Shown: piece by piece, positions 16,528 through 24,095 of the stretch | Layout of the letters: each line of letters starts with the position of its first letter | Position numbering within the stretch: the stretch's first letter is position 1 | Origin: Nitrospirota bacterium | GTDB taxonomy: Bacteria > Nitrospirota > UBA9217 | NCBI GenBank assembly: GCA_020052615.1 | Contig: JAGVOT010000135.1 | Span: 1-39,359 of the forward strand | Direction of reading: 5' to 3' | DNA: 39,359 nucleotides | Position numbers and translations under genes: made by a program | Notes under the pieces: model-generated | The model's input: only the letters and a program-made list of their open reading frames with translations | Told to the model about the DNA's origin: nothing | The model's database searches: none

Positions 16528-16536
16528 CCCTGCCTT
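16505..16536 (-). terminator. Terminator for the minus-strand membrane gene, overlapping the MFS stop
   Basis: Stem AAGGCAGGG (16515-16523) and CCCTGCCTT (16528-16536). On the minus strand it is followed by TTCTTTTTTC, so it terminates the gene at 16572-16823. The loop ATGA contains the MFS stop codon, so the stem encodes the last MFS residues. Confidence 0.85.
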
Positions 16537-16571
16537 CGCGATGTTCCTGCTGAGAAGATTTTGCTGCCGAT

Positions 16572-16823
16572 CTACTCGTTCTTCACGCCCCCGGCCAGCA
16601 CGTACCCGACGATGGCCCCGAGCAATGCGGCGGTCGATTCTTTGCCAAGGCTCTGCTCCAGCGACAGGATGAGGATGGCCGGAACGACAATGGCGATCGC
16701 CAGGAACTGGAGCGTCCTGACGCTCAGCGTGATGGTGCCCTTGAAGACGCCGTAGAATATCCCGCCGACACCTCCCAGCATGATCAGCACCGCAACGACC
16801 TCAACAAGGTATCTCCAGGCCAT
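16572..16823 (-). CDS. Small two-to-three-helix membrane protein
   Basis: 83 residues from the ATG at 16823, which has AAGGAGGACGTTC immediately upstream; an earlier ATG at 16844 has no such site. Hydrophobic segments lie near 5-30, 36-55 and 62-78, with a glycine-rich middle (LGGVGGIFYGV). No family is recognised. It is monocistronic, with a consensus promoter upstream and a terminator downstream, which supports it being a real expressed gene. The C-terminal TAALLGAIVGYVLAGG resembles glycine-zipper helices. Confidence 0.75.
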   Translation of the reverse strand: MAWRYLVEVVAVLIMLGGVGGIFYGVFKGTITLSVRTLQFLAIAIVVPAILILSLEQSLGKESTAALLGAIVGYVLAGGVKNE

Positions 16824-16861
16824 GAACGTCCTCCTTGACTGCAAGATGGATAATGCTGCGC

Positions 16862-16890
16862 ATTATAAGAGAAGAGCCGGAAAAAGTCAA
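16862..16890 (-). promoter_or_regulatory. Consensus sigma70 promoter
   Basis: On the minus strand TTGACT (16890-16885), 17-base spacer, TATAAT (16867-16862), about 40 bases before the start of the small membrane protein. Confidence 0.85.
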
Positions 16891-16937
16891 AGCCCCAAGC
16901 TTGACGTAAAATACCTCTTTCGCCGGTCAGGGCATAT

Positions 16938-16946
16938 TGGTATAAT
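16938..16946 (+). promoter_or_regulatory. Extended -10 promoter of the AEC gene
   Basis: TGGTATAAT, perfect -10 with an upstream TG. The expected transcription start is near 16953, giving a leader of only about 15 bases that carries AAGGAG (16956-16961). Confidence 0.65.
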
Positions 16947-16967
16947 GCACACGCGAAGGAGAAAGCC

Positions 16968-17894
16968 ATTAACCGGGTACTCATTTCATTCGGATTGATC
17001 GTAGCATTGGGATACCTCTGGCGGTTCTTTGATCCGGGCGGCTTGGACCGTCATCGCGTCCGGCACGCGCTGAACATGGCGGTCCTGCATTTTTTTCTGC
17101 CGGCGCTGGCCTTTGGCCTTGTGGCCACGGCGAACGTGGACCGCAGCTTCCTCGTCGTGCCGTACACCGCGGTCGTCGTCACGCTGGCCGGCCTGGCTGC
17201 CGGCATTGCCGTGTACCGCTTCCTGCCGCTGTTCCGGGCAACGCCGCGGGCCTCGATCGGCGTGCTTCTGCTCTCGGCGTCCTTCGGGAATGTGACCTAC
17301 CTGGGGCTTCCCGTCATCACCGAGACCCTTGGGGCCCGGTACGGGTACATCGCCATTCTGTATGACCTGCTTGCCTCGACGCCGATCCTGCTGACCATCG
17401 GGATGCTGATCGCGGCCCGGTACGGCAGCGGAGCTGCCGTGTCCCTGGGGGCGTCCCTGAAGCGGGTGCTCAGGCTTCCGCCGCTCTGGGGCGTTGCCGC
17501 GGGCGTCGGGGTCCATGCCCTTCCCGTTGCGGTGCCGCAGGCCCTGCTGGATGCGGCCCAGCTCATGGGCAGGGCGGTGATCCCGGTGATGATCTTCACC
17601 GTCGGCCTTGCACTGGACTTCCGGGATGTCCGGCGGCTTCCCGTTGCGGTGCCGGCGCTGATGCTGAAACTGCTCTTCGCCCCGCTCCTTGCGTGGTGGA
17701 TCGCGAGCGGGGCCGGCCTGGAGGGGGATGTCCTGAAGGCGGTCGTGGTGGAAGGGGCCATGCCGGTCATGGTCCTCTCGCTGGTCGTCGCCGACGAGTT
17801 CGAGCTGGATGTCCCGCTGGCGGCCGCCTGCATCGCGGTCTCGACGATCGCGGTGTTCTTTACGCTGCCGATGATGATGAAACTGCTGTTCTAA
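16968..17894 (+). CDS. AEC-family (auxin efflux carrier-like) transporter, probable ATT start
   Basis: 308 residues if initiated at ATT 16968, with ten predicted helices and the family landmarks LGYLWRF, NMAVLHFFLPALAF and a central SFGNVTYLGLPV. AEC proteins export or import small organic anions. The only canonical-type start in frame is TTG 16995, but that would cut the first helix to a few residues and has no ribosome site. AAGGAG lies six bases before ATT 16968, just after an extended -10. ATT starts are rare (infC is the known example). A sequencing error or genuine AUU initiation are both possible. Confidence 0.8.
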   Translation: MNRVLISFGLIVALGYLWRFFDPGGLDRHRVRHALNMAVLHFFLPALAFGLVATANVDRSFLVVPYTAVVVTLAGLAAGIAVYRFLPLFRATPRASIGVLLLSASFGNVTYLGLPVITETLGARYGYIAILYDLLASTPILLTIGMLIAARYGSGAAVSLGASLKRVLRLPPLWGVAAGVGVHALPVAVPQALLDAAQLMGRAVIPVMIFTVGLALDFRDVRRLPVAVPALMLKLLFAPLLAWWIASGAGLEGDVLKAVVVEGAMPVMVLSLVVADEFELDVPLAAACIAVSTIAVFFTLPMMMKLLF

Positions 17895-17937
17895 CTAATA
17901 CAAATAGATTCACCGGGTAGAGCAAAGGCCGTTTTAT

Positions 17938-18010
17938 TCAAGATTAGAGATTCAAGATTCTAGACCTGAAGCTTCCCTTTGCGTCTTTGCGGCTTTGCGA
18001 GAGAAAGCAG
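17938..18010. repeat. Unpaired arm of ATTCAAGA and CTTTGCG words
   Basis: ATTCAAGATTAGAG repeats twice, followed by CTTTGCGTCTTTGCGGCTTT and GCGAGAGAAAG. This is the right arm of the CTTTGCG family without its partner, just upstream of the His-rich gene. Confidence 0.6.
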
Positions 18011-18052
18011 TTGTTTTTGATTAGTTTGTATTGCAACGGGATGAGGAGCCGT

Positions 18053-18304
18053 ATGAGCGGACATCAGGAGCATAAGCACGACGAACACTGCGGCCATGAA
18101 CATCACGGCCACGGACATGACGACGAGGGGGAGCATGAGCACGGCCTCGTCGAGGTGACGATCCAGCTCGAGGACGAGCACATCCCGGCCCTGGACGAAG
18201 TGGCGGCAGAGCTTACGAAGGAGCTGAAACAGCCCTGGGACCGGGGCGCCGTGGTGCGTCTTGCGTTGTCAGAGTTCTTTTCGCGGCGAGGGAAGATCAC
18301 GTAA
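18053..18304 (+). CDS. His-rich ribbon-helix-helix-like protein
   Basis: 83 residues from ATG 18053 (GAGGAG upstream). The first 31 residues contain eleven histidines and a cysteine (GHEHHGHGHDD), a likely Ni/Zn/Co-binding tail. The rest, VEVTIQLEDEHIPALDEVA...DRGAVVRLALSEFF, has the strand-helix-helix pattern of RHH/CopG-type DNA-binding proteins. A metal-sensing regulator is possible, with the metal sensed through an N-terminal tail rather than the C-terminal ACT domain of NikR. It might instead be a metal store. No metal transporter lies adjacent. Confidence 0.6.
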   Translation: MSGHQEHKHDEHCGHEHHGHGHDDEGEHEHGLVEVTIQLEDEHIPALDEVAAELTKELKQPWDRGAVVRLALSEFFSRRGKIT

Positions 18305-18308
18305 GAAT

Positions 18309-18396
18309 ACAGACAAGGAGACAACGCTACAAGGTGACAAGGCGAAAATGCAATTGAATTCTATCCCTGTCACCTTGTCCCCCTGTCGCTTTTCTG
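18309..18396. repeat. Compound hairpin, ACAAGG family
   Basis: Left arm 18309-18349 iterates ACAAGG(T/A)GACA; right arm 18365-18396 (CCCTGTCACCTTGTCCCCCT then GTCGCTTTTC) is its imperfect complement. The loop is about 15 bases. It ends 25 bases before the NagA-like start. Confidence 0.75.
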
Positions 18397-18421
18397 TCGG
18401 AATTAACGTCGGTGTAAAAAA

Positions 18422-19297
18422 ATGGCCTACGCAGCAGGTACAAAGCCGCAGTTGATCGACATCCACGTCCACGGGGCGGAAAAGTACGACACACTCACCC
18501 GGCGGCAGGACGATATCCTGCGGCTGGCCGACATCCATGGCGGCCGGGGGACCGGCGCGATCCTGCCGACGGTATATCCCGGCACCGTCGAGGACATGCG
18601 GGAGAGCATGAGCGCCATCCAGCGAGCCATGTCCTCCCAGACCTCGGGAGCGCGGGTCCTGGGGGTCCATCTCGAAGGGCCGTTCCTGAACCCTGAATGT
18701 GCCGGTTCCCTGGACGGGAAGAACTTCCGGGAACCGTCGCTGGACATGCTCACGAAGCTCGCCGACGGGTTCGAGGAGCTGATCAGGATCATCACGATCG
18801 CGCCCGAGCTTCCCGGCGCGCTCCGGGTCATCGAGGCCTCGCGGGAAAAGGGATTCCTCGTGCATATGGGCCACAGCGACGCCTCGTTCGAGCAGGCCGA
18901 GGAGGGCAAGCGGTCCGGCGCGACGGGCATCACGCACCTCTTCAACGCCATGCGCGGGTTCCATCACCGCGAGCCGGGCCTCGCCGGGTTCGGCCTGATG
19001 GACGACGACATCTATGTCGAGGTCATCGCCGACATGGCGCACCTTCATCCCCAGAGCCTCAAGATGCTTCTTGAAATGAAGCGGCCCGAACGGATCCTGC
19101 TCATCTCCGACTCGGTGAAGGGGGTCGGCTGGGGGAAGGGGGCCATCCGGGGGCCGGGCGGGGTCCTGCAGGGGAGCGGCATCAGCCTTGCGGACTGCGT
19201 CAGGAACCTGGTCACCCTGGGCGTCTCCCAGGAGCTGGCCCTGCAGTTCGCTTCGGAGAACCCGAGAAGGTACCTGGGATTGGAAACAACCATGTAA
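18422..19297 (+). CDS. NagA-like N-acetylglucosamine-6-phosphate deacetylase, short form
   Basis: 291 residues; NagA is normally about 380. Visible metal and substrate motifs: DIHVHG (H15, H17), GVHLEGPFLN (E85), HMGHSDA (H148, H151), THLFNAM (H172), IADMAHLHP and LISDSVKG (D230). The amidohydrolase barrel is therefore complete, but the flanking beta-sandwich strands are missing at both ends. The reaction would be removal of acetate from GlcNAc-6-P or a relative in amino-sugar recycling. The start has no clear ribosome site and follows a hairpin element. It may be a distinct barrel-only subfamily or a trimmed gene. Confidence 0.78.
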   Translation: MAYAAGTKPQLIDIHVHGAEKYDTLTRRQDDILRLADIHGGRGTGAILPTVYPGTVEDMRESMSAIQRAMSSQTSGARVLGVHLEGPFLNPECAGSLDGKNFREPSLDMLTKLADGFEELIRIITIAPELPGALRVIEASREKGFLVHMGHSDASFEQAEEGKRSGATGITHLFNAMRGFHHREPGLAGFGLMDDDIYVEVIADMAHLHPQSLKMLLEMKRPERILLISDSVKGVGWGKGAIRGPGGVLQGSGISLADCVRNLVTLGVSQELALQFASENPRRYLGLETTM

Positions 19298-19458
19298 CCG
19301 CGGATAATAAACAGAAAGACGGAAAATTTTCGACACAGAAGAGGCGGATCGGTAAAACGATAAGGGCGGCTAAGAGGAAAGAAAAAAGACTATGCCCTGT
19401 CCGCAGTTATCATAAGTACTTTATCAGTGTAAATCAGTGTCAAAGATTTTTCTCCGAG
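19296..19458 (+). repeat. 163-bp dispersed repeat, copy A
   Basis: Starts within the NagA stop codon (AACCGCG). Shared blocks with copy B (36917-37079, opposite strand): TCGACACAGAAGAGGCGGAT, CGGTAA(A/G)ACGATAA, GTTATCATA, ACTTTATC and AAATCAGTGTCAAAG, then TTTTTCT(C/T)CG. Both copies are 163 bp overall, with internal indels. Confidence 0.85.
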
Positions 19459-19484
19459 TCCCTGTGGCAAATTAACGTTTTCCC

Positions 19485-20132
19485 ATGAAACCCATTCGCC
19501 TCATCATCTTCGACCTCGACGGGACCCTCGTGGACACCCTGGAGGACATCGCCCATTCGGTCAACTTCACGCTCGGCCGCCTCGGCAGGCCGCTGCTCCA
19601 TCTCGACACGGTGCGGCAGTACGTGGGCGACGGTCTGGAGAAGCTGCTCTCCCGCGCCCTGGACGGGCATACGGAACTTCTTGCAGATGCAGAAACGATC
19701 TACACGGAGCACCAGAGAAGGTACCTGGTCGTCAACTCGCGCCTGTATCCCGGGGTCGTGGAGACGCTCGATCACTTTCGTTCGCTTTCCATGGCCGTGG
19801 TGACGAACAAGACGCTCGAATTCTCAGAACCGCTCCTGGACAAGCTCGGCATACGTCACTATTTCAGAACGATCATCGGTGCGGACTCGGGGCTGCCGCT
19901 GAAACCCGCGCCCGACGCCTTTCTTACGATCATCCGGGGCCTCGCCGTGCAGAAAGAACGCGCGGTCGTCGTGGGAGACGGCACCACGGACATCCTTGCC
20001 GGCAGGGCAGCAGGGATCACGACCTGCTCCGTGACCTACGGCTTCCGGTCCGAGACTGAGCTGCGCCTTGCGGGACCGGACCATGTGATCCACGAGTTAT
20101 CGGAGATGAGGCAATTGTTCAGGGCGGAATGA
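19485..20132 (+). CDS. gph: HAD-family phosphatase, phosphoglycolate phosphatase-like
   Basis: 215 residues with HAD motif I FDLDGTLVDT (D10, D12), motif II VVTNK, a lysine in the LKPAPDAF stretch and motif III GDGTTDILAGRAAG. A cap domain of about 60 residues sits between motifs I and II. This is the Gph/PGMP-like subclass, acting on phosphoglycolate or small sugar phosphates in the cytoplasm. The classical motif GDxxxD reads GDGTTD here. It stands alone after a 163-bp repeat. Exact substrate cannot be assigned. Confidence 0.82.
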   Translation: MKPIRLIIFDLDGTLVDTLEDIAHSVNFTLGRLGRPLLHLDTVRQYVGDGLEKLLSRALDGHTELLADAETIYTEHQRRYLVVNSRLYPGVVETLDHFRSLSMAVVTNKTLEFSEPLLDKLGIRHYFRTIIGADSGLPLKPAPDAFLTIIRGLAVQKERAVVVGDGTTDILAGRAAGITTCSVTYGFRSETELRLAGPDHVIHELSEMRQLFRAE

Positions 20133-20177
20133 TAAAGTCATGGGTACGTGTGATATTTCTCCTGCAGATCGGTTGAC

Positions 20178-20281
20178 AGCTTGTTAAAAAGGTAATTTCG
20201 CAGGCTAAAGCCTGCGGCTGCCAGATCGTAATGCATTGATCATGCAATCAGGGAGCCGCACCCTTTAGGGTGCGTTTTAGT
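20178..20281 (+). repeat. Paired-hairpin REP/MITE-like element, copy 1
   Basis: Two palindromes, CGCAGGCTAAAGCCTGCG (20199-20216) and CGCACCCTTTAGGGTGCG (20257-20274), joined by a 40-base linker beginning GCTGCCAGATCGTAATGCAT. An inverted copy lies at 35737-35840, with compensatory changes in the first stem. Confidence 0.88.
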
Positions 20282-20320
20282 GTTGAGAGGCAATTTTTAG
20301 CGGCCTGTCAAAAGGTCCTC

Positions 20321-21433
20321 ATGTCAGATCCCGTGCTGAATATAAATCCCGAACGGCTCTCCAGTCTGATCAAGATCGGTTTGCGCCTCACCGCCGAACG
20401 TGACCTCGACCGGCTGCTCGGCACGATCATCGAGGAGACCACCTCGATCATGGACGCCGACCGGAGTTCGCTCTTCCTGATCGACGCCGAACACGGCGAG
20501 ATGTGGGCGAAGATCGCTCAGGGCGTGGGAGTGATCGAGATCCGCTTCCCTGTCGGCGTGGGCATTGCCGGGACCGTGGGGAGGACAGGCACGATCATCA
20601 ACATTCCCGACGCATACGCCGACCGGCGGTTCAATCCCGAGTTCGACCGGAAAACAGGGTACCGGACGAAGAGCATCCTGTGCGCGCCGCTCAGAAACAC
20701 CCAGGGAGAGGTCATCGGCGCCATCCAGGTCCTGAACAAAAGGACGGGCGCTTTCGGCAGCGAGGACGAGTCGCTTCTCGCCGCGCTTTCATCGCACGCA
20801 GCGGTCGCGATCGAGAACGCCGATCTCTACCGGAGGTTGTCGGCGATGAATCTCTCCCTCGAACGAAAGGTGGAGGAGCGGACAGCGGAGCTCTCGGCGG
20901 CGAACGAACGGCTTTCGGCGCTCAACGGGGAACTGAAAGAGATGTCGATCACCGATGCGCTGACGAAGGTCTACAACCGGCGCCATTTCACCGAACGGCT
21001 CAGGCATGAGATAAAACGCGTCGACCGCTACGGCCCGACGGTCTCGCTGCTTATGATCGATATCGATCTTTTCAAGAAGGTGAACGACACCTGGGGCCAC
21101 CAGGCCGGGGACGCCGTCCTTTCAGGGGTGGCGGGACTCATCAAGAGCAGGCTCCGGGAAACGGACCTGATCGCGCGGTACGGCGGAGAGGAGTTCTGCC
21201 TGCTCGCGACCGGAACGGACCGGGCCGGAGCGCAGGTGCTTGCGGAGCGGGTGAGGACGCTCGTGCAGAACGCCGTTTTCGAGCACGGGGGGCAGGCTAT
21301 TGCCGTTACGGTGAGCATCGGCGTCAGCACCTGGGAACCGTCGCTCCGGGACGACCAGGAAGAACTGGTCCGCCGGGCAGACGCGGCGCTCTACCGGGCT
21401 AAAGAGCAGGGAAGGAACCGTGTATGCGTCTGA
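20321..21433 (+). CDS. GAF-GGDEF diguanylate cyclase
   Basis: 370 residues from ATG 20321; a GTG at 20270 would lie inside the repeat element. GAF domain about 20-170, a coiled-coil linker (about 172-208, ERKVEERTAEL), then GGDEF domain about 210-370. The active-site motif is GGEEF (288-292), a functional variant, and an inhibitory I-site RETD (279-282) lies five residues before it. It should synthesise c-di-GMP from two GTP with product inhibition, controlled by a ligand of the GAF domain. It is cytoplasmic with no membrane helix. Confidence 0.92.
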   Translation: MSDPVLNINPERLSSLIKIGLRLTAERDLDRLLGTIIEETTSIMDADRSSLFLIDAEHGEMWAKIAQGVGVIEIRFPVGVGIAGTVGRTGTIINIPDAYADRRFNPEFDRKTGYRTKSILCAPLRNTQGEVIGAIQVLNKRTGAFGSEDESLLAALSSHAAVAIENADLYRRLSAMNLSLERKVEERTAELSAANERLSALNGELKEMSITDALTKVYNRRHFTERLRHEIKRVDRYGPTVSLLMIDIDLFKKVNDTWGHQAGDAVLSGVAGLIKSRLRETDLIARYGGEEFCLLATGTDRAGAQVLAERVRTLVQNAVFEHGGQAIAVTVSIGVSTWEPSLRDDQEELVRRADAALYRAKEQGRNRVCV

Positions 21434-21485
21434 GTTTGGTCTTTACTATTTGAAATCAATTGGTTAATATAGCCCAGGCAGCATG

Positions 21486-21576
21486 ATTGCAAATAACAAA
21501 TTGTAAACAGCAAATAATAAAATTGCTCGTCATCTCCACTTTACAATTTCCAATCTGCAATTTCCAATTTACAATC
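21486..21576. repeat. Compound hairpin, CAAATT family
   Basis: Left arm 21486-21523 iterates GCAAATAACAAATTGTAAAC; right arm 21541-21576 iterates ACAATTTCCAATCTGCAATT. The arms are complementary with a 17-base loop. The ribosome site AAGGAG of ahbD follows directly. Confidence 0.78.
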
Positions 21577-21590
21577 CCAAGGAGTTCTTC

Positions 21591-22712
21591 ATGTCCCACC
21601 CGCATGCAACGAAAGCGCCCCACGGCCAGGGACATCCCGGCGGCCGCCCGGGTGGCGAGAAAAAATACCTTCCCCGGCTCATCGCCTGGGAGGTCACCCG
21701 GAGCTGCGTGCTGAACTGCGTCCACTGCCGGGCCGCGGCCAAGTACGGCCCCTACCCGGGAGAACTGAACACCGAGGAAGCCTTCCGGTTCCTTGACGAC
21801 GTCAAGTCCTTCAGCGATCCCATCATCATCCTGACGGGCGGCGAGCCCATGATGCGGGCCGACATCTATGATATCGCGAAGTACGGCACCAAGATCGGTC
21901 TGCGCATGGTCATGGCGCCCTGCGGCCTGCTGGTGACCGAGGAACTGGCGCAGAAGATGAAGGACTCGGGCATCATGCGCGTTTCGCTGTCCATCGACGG
22001 CCTGACCGCCGAGCAGCACAACAACTTCCGCCGCGTGGAAGGGGCCTTCGAGAGCGTGATGAAGGCCATCGAGAACTTCAAGAAGGTGGGTCTTGAGTTC
22101 CAGGTGAACACGACCATCACGAAGCACAACGTGAAGGACCTGCCGAAGCTCCTCGAAATGGTCATCAAGCTCGGTGCCGTGGCCTATCACCCCTTCCTGC
22201 TCGTGCCCACGGGCCGGGGCAAGGAACTCGTGGACCAGGAGATCCCGCCCGCGGAGTACGAGAGCACGCTCAAGTGGTTCTACGAGATGCGCGACAAGTC
22301 GCCGATCCAGTTCAAGCCCACCTGCGCGCCCCACTATTACCGCATCTTCCGCCAGGGAGAGAAGGAAAAAGGGGTCGCCGTGACGCCCGAGTCCCACGGA
22401 CTCGATGCCATGACCAAGGGCTGCATGGGCGGCCAGAGCTTCGCCTTCGTTTCCCACGTCGGCAAGGTGCAGATCTGCGGATTTCTCGAGGAAGAGGCGG
22501 GCGATATCAAGAAAGAGCCCTTCTCGAAGATATGGAGCGACTCGCAGCTTTTCAAGAAAATGCGCGACCTCGACAACTACCATGGCAAGTGCGGCATCTG
22601 CGAGTACCGCAGGGTCTGCGGCGGCTGCCGCGCCCGGGCCTTCGCCATCTCAGGCGACTACCTTGCCGCCGAGCCGTTCTGCACCTACGAACCGGTGAAG
22701 GCGAAAAAATAA
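21591..22712 (+). CDS. ahbD: Radical SAM heme synthase AhbD-like
   Basis: 373 residues. Radical SAM cluster motif C39-x3-C43-x2-C46 inside RLIAWEVTRSCVLNCVHC, then the GGEP motif (ILTGGEPMMR), and a C-terminal SPASM-type cysteine set: GCMGG, ICGF, CGICEYRRVCGGCRARA and EPFCTYEP. The start and SPASM pattern match AhbD, which decarboxylates two propionates of Fe-coproporphyrin III to give heme b in the siroheme-dependent route of anaerobes. The closely related AhbC and NirJ have different N-termini. The N-terminus here is Gly/His-rich. AhbA/B/C are not in the window. Confidence 0.85.
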   Translation: MSHPHATKAPHGQGHPGGRPGGEKKYLPRLIAWEVTRSCVLNCVHCRAAAKYGPYPGELNTEEAFRFLDDVKSFSDPIIILTGGEPMMRADIYDIAKYGTKIGLRMVMAPCGLLVTEELAQKMKDSGIMRVSLSIDGLTAEQHNNFRRVEGAFESVMKAIENFKKVGLEFQVNTTITKHNVKDLPKLLEMVIKLGAVAYHPFLLVPTGRGKELVDQEIPPAEYESTLKWFYEMRDKSPIQFKPTCAPHYYRIFRQGEKEKGVAVTPESHGLDAMTKGCMGGQSFAFVSHVGKVQICGFLEEEAGDIKKEPFSKIWSDSQLFKKMRDLDNYHGKCGICEYRRVCGGCRARAFAISGDYLAAEPFCTYEPVKAKK

Positions 22713-22716
22713 CCTG

Positions 22717-22802
22717 GCTCAAGGTGTGCGGGATGTCTTGAGCGCGCCTTTCAGAACTTTTTGACTCGCCCTACTAACGAGCGTAGCATAGCGCCAGTAG
22801 GG
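22717..22802. other. Two hairpins between ahbD and the PAS gene
   Basis: GCTCAAG/CTTGAGC (22717-22743) just after the ahbD stop, and CCCTACT/AGTAGGG (22769-22802), whose 3' arm touches the ribosome site GTGCGAGG of the next gene. Confidence 0.45.
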
Positions 22803-22816
22803 GTGCGAGGTTGAGA

Positions 22817-24064
22817 ATGGGCCAGACCTCATTGCTGAAGATCATTCTGCTGATCGCTATCGCCGCGATCATCCTCTTCCCTCTCTACGCGATTTTCATC
22901 GAATACCCCGCCTTTGAAAAGGTCACCACCGAGAACACCTCCCGGGAGGCGGTCCGCATCGCCACCATCCTCTCGTCGGTCCTCATAGACGAGGCCGTGG
23001 AACTGAGGGCCGACCGGCTGCCGAGGGCCTTCCTGCGGCACATCCAGCAGCTGCAGACCGACACGCGCATCATCAAGCTCAAGATATTCAATCCTTCCGG
23101 AACGATCGTCTATTCCACCAATCCCGACGAGATCGGACGGACCAACGTCGAGGAGTATTTTCAGCGGATCGTGACGACGGGCGGCAGCAGGGTCCAGGAA
23201 GTACCGAAGAACACAATGACCCTCGAAAAACAGACACTGCCTGCCGATGTCGTCGAGACCTATGTGCCGATCATGAAGGACGCGAAGATGATCGGCGTGT
23301 TCGAGATCTATTACGATATTTCCGCTGAAAAGAACGAGCTTCGGTCCCTGGCCGGACGCTCGACGGGCGCGCTTATCTTCGTGGCGGCGGTCCTGCTCGT
23401 GGTCGTGGTCATGACGATGCGGAAAGCGAACGCATTGGCGGCAGAACAGAAACGCATGGCGGACATCCTGGCGGAGAGCGAGAAGCGGTACCGGGCGCTG
23501 TTCGAACATGCCGGCGACGCCATCTTCATCCTCGAGAGCGAAGGGGAAAAGGCGGGACGGATCGTCATGGCGAACAGGGCGGCCGCAGCGACGCATGGCT
23601 ATACGGCGGCGGAAATGTCGGGCATGACGATCATGGACCTCGATACTCCCGAGGCCGCAAAGGGGGCGGCGGGAATGATCCGGCGCATCCTCGACGGGGA
23701 GTGGATCAAAACGGAGCTGCAGCACCGCAGGAAGGACGGGACGGAGTTCCCCGTCGAGGTAAGCGCCGGGCTGCTGGAGTACGGCGGCCACAAATACATC
23801 CTGGCCTTCGACCGCGACATCACCGACCGCCGCCAGGTCGAGGAAGGACGGGAGAAGCTCATCCGGGAACTTCGGGAGGCGCTCGACAACATCAAGACCC
23901 TGAAAGGACTTCTCCCCATTTGCGCGTCGTGCAAGAAGATCCGGGATGATACGGGCTACTGGAACCAGATCGAAATCTATGTCGCGACACACTCCGAGGC
24001 CGCGTTCAGTCACAGCCTGTGCCCCGCCTGCGCGGAGAAACTGTATCCGGGATTCAAAAAATAA
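22817..24064 (+). CDS. Membrane PAS sensor with C-terminal CxxC pair
   Basis: 415 residues from ATG 22817 (GCGAGG six bases upstream). TM1 about 7-26, an extracytoplasmic sensor region about 30-180, TM2 about 183-204, PAS domain about 220-350 (YRALFEHAGDAIF...FDRDITDRR), a short coiled coil, and a C-terminal domain ICASCKKIRDDTGYWNQIE...LCPACAEKLYP with C369-x2-C372 and C402-x2-C405, probably a zinc site. That tail is common on signalling proteins of environmental bacteria but its role is not known. No histidine kinase or GGDEF output is present, so how it signals is open. Confidence 0.8.
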   Translation: MGQTSLLKIILLIAIAAIILFPLYAIFIEYPAFEKVTTENTSREAVRIATILSSVLIDEAVELRADRLPRAFLRHIQQLQTDTRIIKLKIFNPSGTIVYSTNPDEIGRTNVEEYFQRIVTTGGSRVQEVPKNTMTLEKQTLPADVVETYVPIMKDAKMIGVFEIYYDISAEKNELRSLAGRSTGALIFVAAVLLVVVVMTMRKANALAAEQKRMADILAESEKRYRALFEHAGDAIFILESEGEKAGRIVMANRAAAATHGYTAAEMSGMTIMDLDTPEAAKGAAGMIRRILDGEWIKTELQHRRKDGTEFPVEVSAGLLEYGGHKYILAFDRDITDRRQVEEGREKLIRELREALDNIKTLKGLLPICASCKKIRDDTGYWNQIEIYVATHSEAAFSHSLCPACAEKLYPGFKK

Positions 24065-24095
24065 GGATCAGTCGTAAAAATACAGCGAGCAGCTG

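Noticed and set aside
16901-16946. TTGACG as the -35 of the AEC promoter
   Set aside because: It lies 34 bases from the TATAAT; the extended -10 explains the promoter better.
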